Shown: positions 6,876 through 14,736 of the stretch, piece by piece
Position numbering within the stretch: position 1 is the first letter of the stretch
How the letters are laid out: every line of letters begins with the position of its first letter
Virus record (IMG/VR): IMGVR_UViG_3300008954_003257
Span: 1-23,006 of that record
Length of the DNA: 23,006 nt
Reading direction: 5' to 3' (one strand)
DNA from: a virus
Program-made: the position numbers and the translations under genes
The notes under the pieces: generated by a model
Told to the model about the DNA's origin: nothing
What the model saw: the letters and a program-made list of their open reading frames with translations, nothing else
The model's database searches: none

Positions 6876-8924
6876 TTATTTCTGTAGAGAATTTTTTCTA
6901 CTGTGATGCAAGATTGCCGCCGCGTAATCATCGAGCTCATGCTCAGCACTTATATCAACCACTTCCTTAAGAGGCTTTAAATCAATTAACTTAGCTGCAT
7001 TTTTAATACATGATTTAGCGGTCGAAAGCCAATCCTTCGGATTTTTGGCGATTACTACGGATTCACAGACTTTTTCTAGAACAGATGTCTGATGTTTATT
7101 TAACCTTTTTCTTTTGAAAACTTTTTTGGCTTCCGTTACCAAGGTAGCATATAAATTATTAGTGTCATCTACAGTCTCCTTGATGTCTTGAACCGAATAC
7201 TTAGTCTTAGCCAACGTTTTAGAGCCTACAGGTCGCCCCGGACGAGAAGGGCTTTTGCCCCTGTTGTTCTTCTTTTCCTCGTAGCGCCGCCTTTGATCTA
7301 GTAGCTTTGCGCCCTCCGGATGCCTAATCTCTTCGATTTCCTCTTCCTCTTCGAAGTCCATTGGCATAGGGGTTCCCCCCACCAACGGGTTATAATACCC
7401 CTTTTGCCTATCGTCCACAAATTTTTCTTGCGCCTTTTCCAACGTAGGAGCATCGGGAAACACACCAGTATCGATAACCTTCATCCCTTGCTCTGGAGGC
7501 AAAATACCCAACTCCATCATACGCGTAATCACTCTTTGTATTTGCGCTGGATCCTTTAGATCTATTGTTTCAAATTTAGCTGTAGGTATATCTCTGAAAC
7601 CAAAGTTTTTGCAGAGCTGCCGTATTTCCGCTTGTAAAAATTCATTTAAAAAGGTGTCCCTCGCCTCCTTCAGGCGCTGTAGGAACATTTGAGCTTTCAC
7701 CTCTGTACTTGCAAATTTTTCTTGACTTAAAATAATATTCTGCAACCCTTCCTTGATGTCCTGATTGACCACCTCGTATTTAGATGGACCAATTACCCTT
7801 TGAATATCTGGTATAATAAATTCCGCTTTAGTGGTATAATCGCTCACTAAAATACGACCAACACTTTGGTTTTGAAATAGCGCTTGCATTGCGCGAATAT
7901 TACGAGGGTTTATTCCTCCATTATCTGGAGTGGTTCCCATCGTGATGAGCAATACCACATTTTCTATGGTCCTGCAGATCGACTGGTCTATTTTTTTCAT
8001 CTCCATTTTAAAGTTAATATCATCCAAAACTGGAAATCCAAAAGGAATAGCAAAAGGCTCGTAATCCTGCTTTTTATAAAAAGCATACCTTAGTCTTTCT
8101 GGGTTAAGCTTCACCTTGATACCGTCGATAGCCCAACTATCACTTTTTACCCTTTTCTTTATATTGGCAGGAAGGGCATCATAAATTTCACGATCTTCTT
8201 CGGTTTTGGGATCCCGAAGCCTCTCCACCTCATACTCACTTAATACTTTGGCATATAAACCAAACCGATCAAACGAAGTAGCTCGCTGAGCAACAACCCC
8301 ATAAGGATTCAACAAAATATACCTAACAGGAATTTTATTGCTCATCATGTTAATGCCCAAGTTTCTTACCTTTGAAAAATCGTCTGCTTTAAATTTGCTT
8401 TGCAACGTGTATAAAAATATATTTCCGCTCCTGTAAAACTCTCTAAAAAACTGGTCTTTTAAATTCCATATTTTAATTTTCTTAAACCACGCATTAATAA
8501 ACTCTCTGGACTTTGCGCTTCCCCCTTCTAAATAAAGTTGAGAGTTGGCGAAATCCGCCATGGTGTCAACCGAGTTTCTAAAAACAGCTATGTTGGCATA
8601 AGCTTTCTGGCATAACTCTATGGCATCTCGCACATTTACTCCGTCAATAGAATACTGGTAAGGCAATAGCCCGGCCCTGATGTTGGCATATTTGTAGAGC
8701 ATAGGGGCAACCGCAATATTGTTGCGCCTAAGCTCGGTGGCTGACCCTCCCGAAGAGGTGCGCGAATAAGCTTGAGCTTCGTAATTATAAAAAGACTCCC
8801 CTATCAGTTGAGGTTCGAACCCATCTTTAGAGGTTGCCTTCATGATATTTTCGATAGGTTGGTTCTTTTTCTGAATCTTTTCCCAATAATCAGAGCGTTT
8901 GGTATATTTTCTTTTGGCTGCCAT
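6876..8924 (-). CDS. Portal protein with long basic C-terminal extension
   Basis: A 682-residue protein directly downstream of the large terminase, the standard portal position. The core (about 30-515) has a portal-like layout: FRNSVDTMADFANSQLYLEG, the wing region with KDQFFREFYRSGNIFLYTL, NPERLRYAFYKKQDYEPFAI, and a long stem/crown helix region KAQMFLQRLKEARDTFLNEF. It ends with the MELGILPPEQGMKVIDTG pattern familiar from portals. Beyond that comes an acidic run (FEEEEEIEEI, 524-533), a basic linker with an AT-hook-like RPGRPVGSK at 561-569, and a helical domain of about 110 residues. The N-terminus is also basic (AAKRKYTKR). Motif copy C lies upstream. The core call is firm by size and context; the role of the tail is unknown. 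Confidence 0.82.
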   Translation of the reverse strand: MAAKRKYTKRSDYWEKIQKKNQPIENIMKATSKDGFEPQLIGESFYNYEAQAYSRTSSGGSATELRRNNIAVAPMLYKYANIRAGLLPYQYSIDGVNVRDAIELCQKAYANIAVFRNSVDTMADFANSQLYLEGGSAKSREFINAWFKKIKIWNLKDQFFREFYRSGNIFLYTLQSKFKADDFSKVRNLGINMMSNKIPVRYILLNPYGVVAQRATSFDRFGLYAKVLSEYEVERLRDPKTEEDREIYDALPANIKKRVKSDSWAIDGIKVKLNPERLRYAFYKKQDYEPFAIPFGFPVLDDINFKMEMKKIDQSICRTIENVVLLITMGTTPDNGGINPRNIRAMQALFQNQSVGRILVSDYTTKAEFIIPDIQRVIGPSKYEVVNQDIKEGLQNIILSQEKFASTEVKAQMFLQRLKEARDTFLNEFLQAEIRQLCKNFGFRDIPTAKFETIDLKDPAQIQRVITRMMELGILPPEQGMKVIDTGVFPDAPTLEKAQEKFVDDRQKGYYNPLVGGTPMPMDFEEEEEIEEIRHPEGAKLLDQRRRYEEKKNNRGKSPSRPGRPVGSKTLAKTKYSVQDIKETVDDTNNLYATLVTEAKKVFKRKRLNKHQTSVLEKVCESVVIAKNPKDWLSTAKSCIKNAAKLIDLKPLKEVVDISAEHELDDYAAAILHHSRKNSLQK

Positions 8925-8931
8925 GTTAAAA

Positions 8932-8943
8932 TAATATTACACT
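8932..8943 (-). promoter_or_regulatory. Late-promoter-like motif, copy C
   Basis: Reads AGTGTAATATTA on the minus strand, the consensus itself, with GTGTAA 12 nt before the portal ATG at 8924. Two tandem AAAGTnACTTT palindromes lie immediately upstream. Confidence 0.65.
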
Positions 8944-8944
8944 T

Positions 8945-8976
8945 AAAGTCCTCAAAGTGACTTTGAAAGTTACTTT
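8945..8976. repeat. Tandem AAAGT-n-ACTTT palindromes
   Basis: AAAGTGACTTT at 8954-8964 and AAAGTTACTTT at 8966-8976 are two palindromes on a 12-bp period, preceded by a half site AAAGT at 8945-8949. They fill the gap between the terminase stop and the portal promoter-like motif. Candidate operator for the portal promoter, or a DNA-packaging recognition site; function is inferred from layout only. Confidence 0.6.
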
Positions 8977-10786
8977 ACATTATAAATAAAGGCTCGAAAG
9001 TTTCCACAACATCTTCTGCTGGCTGTGATTGTGCGTCAAGATACACCTTAGCCATCCAATTTGCTAACACTAAAGCTGAATAAGAATCCTTACGGGCTTT
9101 ATCTGGCCCACTTTGCCTACGCAAATTAGAGGGTAGATCAAAAGTTTGCGTGCCTTGCGCAGTGGTAGTAATCTGAACCAAGGCGCACTCATTCTTGGTA
9201 AGCTCTATCATGTCCGACTGATGTTCAATAAAGTCAATCATTTTAGCGCCAGCGGTTTGCTTAGACTCTTCCGAGGTGCGTAAAAATTTGAGGTCGGTGA
9301 TAGGAATGCTTTGGCGCTTTTGCTTGGAGTAAGAATCGTCAATTGCACGACTTGCAAAATACAGTCTTCGGTGATCAAAGTTTGCTTGCAGGAGCTCGTT
9401 GGCTTGTCGAATCCAATTGCTCGTTGGTTTTCGTAGCACAATGTGTTGATAGTTTTCTTTGTTGTATTGTCTTTTATAAGACCTTATGTCTTTTTGATAT
9501 TCCTCAGGTTTATCAAGCCCCACCTCTATGGTTTGCAATTTAATTTTTTTCTGCTTGAAGGTTTCGCTTTCGTTGCAAGCCTGCATAAACTGAACACCAC
9601 CGTTGTAGTCTCCGCATAGGGCCACAATATTAAAATTTTCTAAGCAAAATAAAAAATATTTGATATGATGCTTTAGCGACGTTCCAGACAAAGCATAACT
9701 ATGAACCAACGTAACGCTCTGGTTCTCTTTGTTTAATTTTAAAATTTGAATCGCAAAATCATCAGAACTTTCTGTTTGAGACCATGATGGGTCAAAAGCT
9801 AAAATGTACTCGCCGTCAGGATCCCCTTTGACTTCTACGCAAGGAAGATCGCCATCCGGCACGGTACACAAAGCCATTTTGCTGGTTTTGAAATAACCCG
9901 AACTATCATCTGTAAAGGTAGCCCCAAACTCCCGCTCAAACTGAGACTGACTCATTGTAGCCTTAGCTTGATTGATCAAGTTTTCATCATATAATAGCTG
10001 AGGGGCACAGTCATAACTATATCGCATTATACATCTAGAGGCCTTGTCTTTTTGATTCTCCAATGAGATAAGATGCTCAAACTGCGTATAAAGTTTATAC
10101 AAATATTCAAACTTATAAGATGCTGATGAAAGAGCAATAAGTTTATTGTTGGGCCAAACATGTCGATCTCCTTCAGTCATTTTATTTTCCTTTATAAGTC
10201 TTGTCTCTAACCTAAAGAGATCGTCGCGCTGAGTAGGGTTTTCAACTACAGACAAAAACGGAACAATAACTTCGTTATAAATTCTTTCAGGCATCAAAGC
10301 AAACTCATCAATAATTATTCGATGAAACCGAAACCCACGAAGTTTCTCTCCGTCACCCAACGGCAAAGCCCGGATGCGACTAGCCCCAATTTCCATCAAC
10401 CACTCATCATTGCTCTTTGACGTCTTTGTTATACACTGTCTAAAAAACGCAGCTTCAGGCTTGTTTGCCATATCCTCGATTTTCTTAAAAATCATCTTTG
10501 CCTGCCTAAACGATTTGGACAATATTCCTATCTCTACCCCTTGATTTAATATCGCATCTAAGGCAGCAAAAACTCCAGTTGTAAAAGATTTCGACATGCC
10601 TCGAGCCCACACGCCTAAAAAATAATCCGTTTCAAACATAGACTTAATAGCCATATGTTGGAACGGAAATAACTTCACCCCTAAAATTAAATCAGTAGTA
10701 AAAGTAATATTATTTCTGAGAAATTCATAAAGGGCAATCTTAGCTTCCTTTTCTTCCAGAAAGCCTTCGATCTTCATCATCTCCAT
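8975..10786 (-). CDS. terL: Terminase large subunit (packaging ATPase-nuclease)
   Basis: A 603-residue protein with both terminase domains, which powers DNA translocation into the prohead and cuts the concatemer. ATPase: a deviant Walker A in VWARGMSKSFTTG (residues 59-71), Walker B RIIIDEFALM (156-165, with catalytic-type Glu161), and a coupling-motif-like LIALSSAS (216-222). RNase H-type nuclease: candidate metal-binding Asp332 (LAFDPSW), Asp393 (ALCGDYNGG) and Asp567 (KDSYSALVLANW). The portal gene follows. The first codons are ATG GAG ATG ATG, so initiation at Met3 or Met4 using the internal GGAG cannot be excluded. No late-motif copy precedes it, and the 40-nt gap has AAGGGAGAAC 30 nt upstream, so it is probably expressed from the upstream operon. 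Confidence 0.95.
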   Translation of the reverse strand: MEMMKIEGFLEEKEAKIALYEFLRNNITFTTDLILGVKLFPFQHMAIKSMFETDYFLGVWARGMSKSFTTGVFAALDAILNQGVEIGILSKSFRQAKMIFKKIEDMANKPEAAFFRQCITKTSKSNDEWLMEIGASRIRALPLGDGEKLRGFRFHRIIIDEFALMPERIYNEVIVPFLSVVENPTQRDDLFRLETRLIKENKMTEGDRHVWPNNKLIALSSASYKFEYLYKLYTQFEHLISLENQKDKASRCIMRYSYDCAPQLLYDENLINQAKATMSQSQFEREFGATFTDDSSGYFKTSKMALCTVPDGDLPCVEVKGDPDGEYILAFDPSWSQTESSDDFAIQILKLNKENQSVTLVHSYALSGTSLKHHIKYFLFCLENFNIVALCGDYNGGVQFMQACNESETFKQKKIKLQTIEVGLDKPEEYQKDIRSYKRQYNKENYQHIVLRKPTSNWIRQANELLQANFDHRRLYFASRAIDDSYSKQKRQSIPITDLKFLRTSEESKQTAGAKMIDFIEHQSDMIELTKNECALVQITTTAQGTQTFDLPSNLRRQSGPDKARKDSYSALVLANWMAKVYLDAQSQPAEDVVETFEPLFIM

Positions 10787-10826
10787 ATTGTTGCGAAGTG
10801 CTGTTTCACGTCGCGTTTGTTCTCCC

Positions 10827-11777
10827 TTAGTCCAACTGATTTTTTTGATCTAAAAAATATTGCATATCAGTTTGCCAAATTTCTTTGCCATAAACCAAAA
10901 GGCGAGGTATAATTGCCGAGGCTCGTTCACGAGTGTCCACAAATATAAACTGACAAGATCTCGCATACTCGTGTGAAATCTCTTTGATTTGTTTTAATAC
11001 ATAATCCATATTTGTTCGACGATTAAAAATTTTATTTTCTTTAATTATCTTTGAGACACTAGATTCAATAACTACAAAAAGATAAGCATCCATTTCCTTG
11101 GCCCGTTGAATTTCCTTTTTGAATCTTTCGACATTATATTTGTTCAAAGTTCCCTGCAGGTCATTTCCCGACTTGCGATCCACAAAAGTATAATTATAAT
11201 GCTCTCCTAACGTTGTATAATCTCCAATATCCAGCTTTAATGTTTGAGTGTTGCATGAAAACTTTAACGGTTTTTGTTCGCGCGTATCTACCGCTACTAC
11301 CAAATCAGTTGGCATTGGCTTCTCAAAAAATTCCTTAGGAAGCCTTTGTCCGTAAAGTGGTTCGCATCCAATTGCTTCACACACACGATTGTAGCTTCCA
11401 AAAAGATCTTTATAAATTGAAATTGAAGGCATAAAAGAATTGACAGTCTCCAAATGAAAAGGACCATATTGCCTTTTCTTTTTAAGGTGCCTCTTTTCCA
11501 GCATAGAGAGAACGTATTCCTTCACCTCTTCATCTGGGTGTTGATTACACCATTTTAAAAGCTGCTGCTTTGTTGAAAAATCTCTTTCAAAGTATTCGTC
11601 AAATCTCTTGAAAGGAAGGGGGTCTCCTGTAAGCTTGTTGAGGCGAGGGTAATACTTGGTATAATAAGAAGCTAAATTTAAATCGTGCTGCTTTATGTGT
11701 TTGTGCAAAGAGGCTCGGCTAGAAAATTCTTTTTTACATTCAGCGCAAGGGAAAATTCTGGTGCATATTCTTTCCAT
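10827..11777 (-). CDS. C2H2 zinc finger - ERCC4-type nuclease
   Basis: A 316-residue protein. The N-terminus holds a classical C2H2 finger, FPCAECKKEFSSRASLHKHI, with Cys11, Cys14, His27 and His31 in C-x2-C-x12-H-x3-H spacing. The C-terminal half is an ERCC4 (XPF/Mus81-type) nuclease: VVAVDTREQKP (Asp164, Glu167), LDIGDYT (Asp186), then FVDRKSGNDLQGTL, which corresponds to the family's ERK-x3-D motif with Asp in place of Glu, followed by RFKKEIQRAKEMDAYLFVVIE. Enzymes of this family cut branched or flapped DNA. Its start shares one base with the preceding stop (TAATG) and it sits just before the terminase, so a role in resolving branches in replicating DNA before or during packaging is plausible but inferred. 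Confidence 0.85.
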   Translation of the reverse strand: MERICTRIFPCAECKKEFSSRASLHKHIKQHDLNLASYYTKYYPRLNKLTGDPLPFKRFDEYFERDFSTKQQLLKWCNQHPDEEVKEYVLSMLEKRHLKKKRQYGPFHLETVNSFMPSISIYKDLFGSYNRVCEAIGCEPLYGQRLPKEFFEKPMPTDLVVAVDTREQKPLKFSCNTQTLKLDIGDYTTLGEHYNYTFVDRKSGNDLQGTLNKYNVERFKKEIQRAKEMDAYLFVVIESSVSKIIKENKIFNRRTNMDYVLKQIKEISHEYARSCQFIFVDTRERASAIIPRLLVYGKEIWQTDMQYFLDQKNQLD

Positions 11778-12847
11778 TATATTGCATCTTCTTTACTAAT
11801 GCCCAACACTCGAGCTTTCCACTCTGGCATTTTTTCCATTCTGTCCGCCTCTCGTTGAACGGCTTTTTTTTGCATCTCTGCCATTTTGATCATTAGTTTT
11901 CTTTCCTCTTCATCTTGAAAAAGTTGAACTAACGAAATTATAGAAGCGTTTCGTTGTTGTTGGTTCGCCACCCTCTTCGCTCTTTCACCATTTAATTTAG
12001 CAAGCATCTTGTCCACACGGTTGACACATTGGTTATATTCTTCGGCTTTAGTTTTAAGCATTTCAGTAAGCCTCATCGTCAAGTCGTGTTGACCCTCCGT
12101 GTCGTCAAACATTAAATTTAATTTTTGTTTTTGCTGCTCAATTTCCTTGAGGTTAACATAGTCCATGCATACATTTACATATAAATTCAATTCATCAGAA
12201 GTTAAGTCTGGCTTGTCCCATGTGCTTCGAATATATTCCGACTCAAAAAGATCTCTACTTTGCTTAGTTATATAAGAGCTTATAACCTGAACAAACCGTG
12301 GAGCATTTAAATAGGTAATTAATTTTTCTATACACTTACGGTCCTGTAAATTCATTTTTTGCACTTCTAACTGCTTCGAAGCCACTTTGTTTAATCTCTT
12401 GATCGCAGTAGATAAAATCTGAGGGGGGGTATATTTTTCGCCCGCCGCATCGTCTCTTAAGTTTACGGTTGCAGGAAACTCTTTGGTGATATAATCGCAC
12501 AAGGAAATAAATTTGTCACTTTCAGTAAACCCTTTATTTTCCCCCTCCTTAGGCCACAGCAATTGCCCTATTTCTTTCTTTGTCATTTCGGCACAATAGT
12601 GCTGCTTTACAAAAGACTTCTCCTCGTCGCCTAAAAAATATTTAGCCGCTCTTTTTTTTACCTTTGTCCGATAGCTCAAACCTTTTTCAACCCAGAATTT
12701 TCGTAATGCGCGCCCTCGAATAGTACTTCCTTTTTCGTTGGTGTCCTTGAAAAGCTTTTTTGTGGTTTCATTTAAATCCCCGTTGAGCTCCTCAAAAAGT
12801 TTCAGACTCGTGTCTTTTTCTTCTTTGGTTAAAACATACTCTTTCAT
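11777..12847 (-). CDS. Coiled-coil protein, possible small terminase
   Basis: A 356-residue protein not assigned to a family. The N-terminal third is basic and helical, with a helix-turn-helix-like segment (about 24-58, DLNETTKKLFKDTNEKGSTI then RGRALRKFWVEKGL) and a second helical unit around KQHYCAEMTKKEIGQLLWP. The C-terminal third (about 230-345) is a long Gln/Lys/Glu-rich coiled coil. A DNA-binding head plus an oligomerising coiled coil, encoded upstream of the large terminase, would suit a small terminase subunit, but the nuclease gene intervenes and the protein is long for that family. It is tightly packed: ATGA overlap with the sigma-like gene and TAATG overlap with the nuclease gene, implying translational coupling. 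No Shine-Dalgarno site is evident. Confidence 0.5.
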   Translation of the reverse strand: MKEYVLTKEEKDTSLKLFEELNGDLNETTKKLFKDTNEKGSTIRGRALRKFWVEKGLSYRTKVKKRAAKYFLGDEEKSFVKQHYCAEMTKKEIGQLLWPKEGENKGFTESDKFISLCDYITKEFPATVNLRDDAAGEKYTPPQILSTAIKRLNKVASKQLEVQKMNLQDRKCIEKLITYLNAPRFVQVISSYITKQSRDLFESEYIRSTWDKPDLTSDELNLYVNVCMDYVNLKEIEQQKQKLNLMFDDTEGQHDLTMRLTEMLKTKAEEYNQCVNRVDKMLAKLNGERAKRVANQQQRNASIISLVQLFQDEEERKLMIKMAEMQKKAVQREADRMEKMPEWKARVLGISKEDAI

Positions 12848-13563
12848 GTGAAAAATATATCCGTTTCATTACAAATCTTTTTAGCAATTTTTTTGTAGAA
12901 ATTTTTCAAGTTTTTAATTTGCTTGTAACCCGCCTTTCTCCCCTTCTCGTTACTCTTGTAACCCAACACCCTTGCGACCGTTTCCTCGTCCACGTGATCT
13001 ACAAATAACATTTTATAAATAATATAATGACGATCATTTAAATACTGGCGCATTCGCAAATGCATAGAAACTACGGCATCACTAATATTATAGTGATCTT
13101 CCGGAACAGTAAACCGATCAAACTCATTAGTTTCCAAAGAAACCGGTATTTTAATATCATAGGCTTGTTTTCTGGTTTTTTCCCATTTAGCGTAAAGGTC
13201 ACACTCGCTGGATTGCAAACCACTCTGGGTTAAGGAGCACAGATTAGATATTTGAGACGCCCCCTGTTCTTTAGATTGATTATATTTACAGCTTATACAT
13301 GGGCGCGCAAAATTAGAATAGTTATTGCGTAAAATATTTTTAAGCTGATTGGAAATAATTTTGTTTACCCATGGTTCAATAGGACGAATCTGGTCCCACT
13401 GTTCCCACTTTTTATATATATGGGCACGGATAATCTGCGAGACATCGTCAAAATCTAGCCATGCAATTGCGTGAAGGTGCCACTTATAGTAGCGCTTCCT
13501 TATTTCATTATCAATAGCATCCGACTTATCCTCGTAAGTATGTTTTTTATTCTCCTCCACCAC
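12844..13563 (-). CDS. Phage sigma factor-like protein with Cys insert
   Basis: A 239-residue protein built like a two-domain alternative sigma factor. Residues about 25-83 match region 2: HAIAWLDFDDVSQIIRAHIY, then EPWVNKIISNQLKNILRNNY, the polymerase-binding and -10-reading domain. Residues about 160-230 match region 4, ending in a helix-turn-helix (DEETVARVLGYK, then AGYKQIKNLKNFYKKI). Between them is an unusual insert with Cys89, Cys92, Cys109 and Cys121, a possible zinc site. It most likely redirects host RNA polymerase to late phage promoters, like T4 gp55. The start is GTG at 13563 or the adjacent GTG at 13560, as no ATG lies in the usable region; it overlaps the previous gene by 17 nt and the next by 4 nt. 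Confidence 0.72.
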   Translation of the reverse strand: MVEENKKHTYEDKSDAIDNEIRKRYYKWHLHAIAWLDFDDVSQIIRAHIYKKWEQWDQIRPIEPWVNKIISNQLKNILRNNYSNFARPCISCKYNQSKEQGASQISNLCSLTQSGLQSSECDLYAKWEKTRKQAYDIKIPVSLETNEFDRFTVPEDHYNISDAVVSMHLRMRQYLNDRHYIIYKMLFVDHVDEETVARVLGYKSNEKGRKAGYKQIKNLKNFYKKIAKKICNETDIFFT

Positions 13564-13954
13564 CGATGTCTTTCGAGTCCCCTCGAGAACTGCGACATTC
13601 AGCTTGAGAAACCTTTACAAACTCTTCAGGCGTTAACGTCTTATGCCCTTTTACTTTTTTAGTACCATAAACTACCTCTTCAGGATTAATCGGATTACTT
13701 ATTAGGGACTGGAAGGTAACTTTATTATTACCTGCATCCGAGATGTTTTCTATTTCGTATTCAAATTTAGAAATATCCGGAACGTGGTCGGTTTCGCTTT
13801 GAGCTGGTTGAGCAGCAGAATAGCTACTACGCTGAGCTGAAGCATTCGCCATGCCAAACGCCGCGAAAGTTTCTCCGCACCCCTGACAGAAGTTTGGCTT
13901 CTTCAGGGTATAGACATTTTTTGCTCCGCACTGAGGACAAAATATACTAGCCAT
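13547..13954 (-). CDS. Small zinc-ribbon protein
   Basis: A 135-residue protein with an N-terminal zinc ribbon: FCPQCGAKN (Cys6, Cys9) and PNFCQGCGETF (Cys23, Cys26). A low-complexity Ala/Ser/Gln linker follows, then a conserved-looking domain (ISKFEYEIENIS, VTFQSLISNPINPEEVVYGT, TLTPEEFVKVSQAECR) and a Gly-rich tail. The ribbon suggests contact with nucleic acid or RNA polymerase. It is encoded between phoH and the sigma-like gene, overlapping the latter by 17 nt, so a partner role in transcription is possible, but no family is recognised. The leader is AT-rich (ACTTAAAATATAAAAA before the ATG) without a Shine-Dalgarno site. Confidence 0.7.
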   Translation of the reverse strand: MASIFCPQCGAKNVYTLKKPNFCQGCGETFAAFGMANASAQRSSYSAAQPAQSETDHVPDISKFEYEIENISDAGNNKVTFQSLISNPINPEEVVYGTKKVKGHKTLTPEEFVKVSQAECRSSRGDSKDIGGGGE

Positions 13955-13964
13955 TTTTTATATT

Positions 13965-14687
13965 TTAAGTTACGGGGTTATTTTCTAGTTTATTTACAAT
14001 AAATTTCAAAATTTCACTCCTAAGGATATCCTCCTTAGTGAACTTAAAAGTATACACCCCTTTTTTCCTAGATGCCTCATCATCAAACAAATTCATGATA
14101 GAAATAAAGCCTGTTTTTCCGTTAATGTCTGGCTGCATTGGGTCTCCGCATATAAAATACTTAGAGTTTTCGCCAATTCTGGTAATCAGGGTAACCAATT
14201 CCTTCTTGGTAAAATTTTGAGATTCGTCGGCAATAATGAGCTTATTTGCCCAACTCGCGCCGCGTAAAAAATTAATTGGCGCACATTGGATTATTTTTTC
14301 ATCTACCAGCATTTTTATTTGACTTGGCTCTAGTAATTCAGCTAACTTGTCTTGCATTGGCATCATAAAAGGATTAAACTTTTCGTGCACATCTCCGGGC
14401 AGACTCCCTAAGTTCCTATCAGCGCTTTCTGCAATAGTGCGAACATAAAACAAGTCTTGATGCATGTTCATGTTAAACAATTGCAAAGCCGCATAAATAG
14501 AAATAAAAGTTTTAGAGGATCCCGCGGGACCAGAAACAAAAACTATTTTTGTGTTTTTGTCGAATGCTATTTTTAAAAACTGGTGTTGTTTTTTTGTTAA
14601 TTCAAAATTATTAAGATAAAGCTTGTATTTGTTTTCAATGGGTATTATCTTTTCCGACGCCGTGGACTTCTTCCGTCTACTCATCAT
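13965..14687 (-). CDS. phoH: PhoH-like ATPase
   Basis: A 240-residue P-loop protein covering the whole PhoH domain. Walker A is VFVSGPAGSSKTF (about residues 49-61), Walker B LIIADESQNF, with sensor-type FICGDPMQPD and the family segment LPGDVHEKFNPFMMPMQDKL. PhoH proteins are helicase-like ATPases very common in marine phages; their role in infection is unsettled and probably concerns RNA. It is the first gene of the minus-strand block, with motif copy D immediately before ATG ATG (the second Met is an equally possible start). The basic N-terminus (MMSRRKKSTASEK) precedes the domain. Confidence 0.93.
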   Translation of the reverse strand: MMSRRKKSTASEKIIPIENKYKLYLNNFELTKKQHQFLKIAFDKNTKIVFVSGPAGSSKTFISIYAALQLFNMNMHQDLFYVRTIAESADRNLGSLPGDVHEKFNPFMMPMQDKLAELLEPSQIKMLVDEKIIQCAPINFLRGASWANKLIIADESQNFTKKELVTLITRIGENSKYFICGDPMQPDINGKTGFISIMNLFDDEASRKKGVYTFKFTKEDILRSEILKFIVNKLENNPVT

Positions 14688-14688
14688 T

Positions 14689-14700
14689 AAATATTACACT
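14689..14700 (-). promoter_or_regulatory. Late-promoter-like motif, copy D
   Basis: Reads AGTGTAATATTT on the minus strand, GTGTAA ending 6 nt before the first and 9 nt before the second ATG of phoH. It abuts the -35-like hexamer of the divergent plus-strand promoter. Confidence 0.62.
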
Positions 14701-14727
14701 TGACTTGTCTTTTTTTTCCGTTATAAT
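14700..14727 (+). promoter_or_regulatory. Sigma70-type promoter for the glycosyltransferase
   Basis: TTGACT (14700-14705), a 16-bp spacer, then a perfect TATAAT (14722-14727). The predicted start of transcription is near 14734, only about 3 nt before the ATG at 14737, so the message would be leaderless or nearly so. Expected to be read by host housekeeping polymerase, that is early. Confidence 0.7.
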
Positions 14728-14736
14728 TAAAACAAA

